From assembly GCF_004352855.1 (NCBI RefSeq), contig NZ_SJSC01000001.1:558001-622000 (forward strand): a stretch of 64,000 nt of DNA, written 5' to 3'. A program made the translations under genes and the position numbers. The stretch is from Marinomonas sp. KMM3893 (lineage in GTDB: Bacteria; Pseudomonadota; Gammaproteobacteria; Pseudomonadales; Marinomonadaceae). This document shows, in pieces, positions 62,668 through 64,000 of the stretch (its first letter is position 1; each line of letters starts with the position of its first letter). The notes under the pieces were generated by a model. It was not told where the DNA came from and searched no databases. It saw only the letters and a list, made by a program, of their open reading frames with translations.

Positions 62668-63063
62668 ATGATGACATTACCTATAAATACCTTTGTTGAT
62701 AGCTATATTGAGCACGCTGCTGCAAGCATGCGTGCTGATTTGCATGAAGTTCTAGCGATAATGCGATTGATAGCGCCGCATGCGGAGCTCTCTTTCGAGC
62801 TTGGTATCCCCTACTTTCAGCAAGATTCTGACCTGCTATTTGGTGTCGCTGCCAGAGAAGATCACCTGTGCATCTACTTTGATGATACCTCTGAGTTTTA
62901 TTCTTTCGCAGAGCGCTTAAATCATGCCCAATTCGGTGAAAATTGCCTCACTTTCCACCATCTTCACGACATTAACATTAATGTCTTTGCTGAACTTTTA
63001 AGCCAAATCAAAGTCCATTCAATCAAGCGTGGTCGTGACCGGTTAGCGCATTTACTGCATTAA
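62668..63063 (+). CDS. DUF1801-like small protein
   Basis: A 131-residue soluble protein. The middle region with LIAPHAELSFELGIPYFQQD followed by LLFGVAAREDHLCIYFDD matches the pattern of DUF1801 (YdhG-like) proteins, of unknown function. A strong GGAGG ribosome site supports the ATG at 62668 (or 62671). It lies after the MalY-like gene and could be co-transcribed. Confidence 0.65.
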   Translation: MMTLPINTFVDSYIEHAAASMRADLHEVLAIMRLIAPHAELSFELGIPYFQQDSDLLFGVAAREDHLCIYFDDTSEFYSFAERLNHAQFGENCLTFHHLHDININVFAELLSQIKVHSIKRGRDRLAHLLH

Positions 63064-63241
63064 TGCAGAGCGAATCGCTTCTTCAATAGCGCTCAATTGG
63101 CGCTATTGAAGGACGCGTTAGCCGCAAAAATAAAATAGCCATGTCATTGATTAGCAAAGTGCTTTACTATAAAACCATAGTAAATAGGCACATTAGAAAG
63201 TCATAATACTTGTACCTTGACCTAATAGGCACTCAGGCTGA

Positions 63242-64000
63242 ATGATTGATTTTTCCTTACGTATTAGCATTTTTATATGTTTACTTTGCCTACTCATAAT
63301 ATGGCAATGGAAAACCCCAAGAGCCCCTCTCAAACAACAGTCGACACGATGGTTTCACAACTTTAGTTTATTGTTATTGGGAGCCTTGTGTGTTCGACTT
63401 TTCCAACCGCTACTGTTATCTCTTATTGCCTTTATCAACGCTGAACAAGGCATTTTTAGCCTGTTTCATTTACCTTATTGGAGCCAGTTTTTACTCGGCA
63501 TTATTGCCCTAGACGCGTTAATTTATTGGCAACATCGTGTATTTCATCGCGTTCCCCTACTTTGGCGTCTCCATCAGGTACACCACAGCGACCAAGCATT
63601 AGACGTAAGTTCTGCAGTGCGTTTTCATCCCATCGAAATTCTTCTTTCTTTAGGCATAAAAGCCATTGCGATTTTATGCCTGGGCATTCCTATTGAAGCC
63701 GTACTGGTCTTCGATATATTGTTAAATGCCTGCGCCATGTTTAACCATACAAATGCTCGTTTGCCTCAATACGCTGAGTCTATTATCAAACGCTTTTTAG
63801 TCACGCCAGATATGCATCGCATCCATCACTCTGTTCGTTTTAAAGAAACCAACAGCAACTATGGGTTTTGCCTGAGCCTTTGGGACCGTTTGTTTCATAG
63901 CTATACAGAACAAGCTCAAGGAGGTGACGAGCAGATCCGGATCGGTTTACCAAGATCGCAAAACACAAACAAAGCCTCTTTAAAAACCTTGTTGTTGATG
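63242..64000 (+). CDS. Sterol desaturase/fatty-acid hydroxylase family protein, 3' end outside the window
   Basis: An open frame of 253 codons from ATG 63242 runs to the window end without a stop. It has hydrophobic helices near residues 5-20, 45-65 and 85-100, then the diiron histidine clusters: YWQHRVFHRVPLLWRLH, QVHHSD with SAVRFHPIEI, and MHRIHHSVRF. These are typical membrane di-iron oxygenases of the sterol desaturase superfamily, which hydroxylate or desaturate lipids; the substrate is unknown. Confidence 0.85.
   Translation, partial: MIDFSLRISIFICLLCLLIIWQWKTPRAPLKQQSTRWFHNFSLLLLGALCVRLFQPLLLSLIAFINAEQGIFSLFHLPYWSQFLLGIIALDALIYWQHRVFHRVPLLWRLHQVHHSDQALDVSSAVRFHPIEILLSLGIKAIAILCLGIPIEAVLVFDILLNACAMFNHTNARLPQYAESIIKRFLVTPDMHRIHHSVRFKETNSNYGFCLSLWDRLFHSYTEQAQGGDEQIRIGLPRSQNTNKASLKTLLLM

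Overview
The window looks like a contiguous piece of the chromosome of a marine gammaproteobacterium, most likely Marinomonas or a close relative in the Oceanospirillales. This rests on moderate GC with AT-rich intergenic regions, core gene blocks typical of gammaproteobacteria (rpsF-rpsR-rplI-dnaB, hldE-msbA-waaA, trmJ/suhB, argP/argO), a Pseudomonas-type FabY initiating synthase, and two separate betaine/choline uptake systems as expected for a salt-adapted bacterium. The assignment is inference from gene content, not from a marker search. I saw no rRNA, tRNA, insertion sequence, prophage or CRISPR array.

Layout: 1-5.4 kb holds the end of a sodium symporter gene, a small DUF2061 protein and a light/photoproduct-repair block (MerR regulator divergent from an FAD oxidoreductase, a DUF523/DUF1722 protein and a photolyase). 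5.5-9.4 kb is a CosR/EctR-like MarR regulator followed by a glycine-betaine type ABC transporter. 9.4-15.7 kb, mostly on the minus strand, has dapB, an Aer-like chemoreceptor, dnaB and the rpsF-rpsR-DUF2232-rplI ribosomal operon. 15.9-18.6 kb has a MipA-like outer-membrane protein and two drug/metabolite transporters. 18.6-22.1 kb is a thiamine uptake operon (thiB-thiP-thiQ) under a TPP riboswitch. 22.1-32.6 kb makes and exports LPS core/lipid A: hldE-msbA-waaA on the minus strand and an AGE epimerase, hldD, waaF and three more glycosyltransferases on the plus strand.

The second half contains a sulfurtransferase, TlyA methyltransferase, MATE pump, a Lon protease of the solitary Lon2/AsrA type, upp, a TetR-LysE exporter pair preceded by an unexplained structured minus-strand transcript unit, a diguanylate cyclase, a glutathionyl-hydroquinone reductase, a Bax-like protein, FabY, a TatD nuclease, trmJ, suhB, galU, argP-argO, an MFS transporter, a permease/thioredoxin/OsmC trio, the betI-choXWV choline system, a MalY/PatB-type lyase, a DUF1801 protein and the start of a sterol-desaturase family gene cut by the window end.

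The most interesting signals are: a SuhB with nearly all its metal-binding catalytic residues replaced, whose mRNA leader carries a perfect rRNA-type BoxA (pointing to its antitermination role and autoregulation); a MerR light-type regulator that has lost the cobalamin motifs, with regularly spaced operator-like repeats in the divergent promoter; a MarR-type palindrome with EctR-like geometry on the betaine transporter promoter; hairpins between binding-protein and permease genes in both betaine/choline operons; and a structured candidate small RNA or attenuator leader at about 41.3-41.5 kb.
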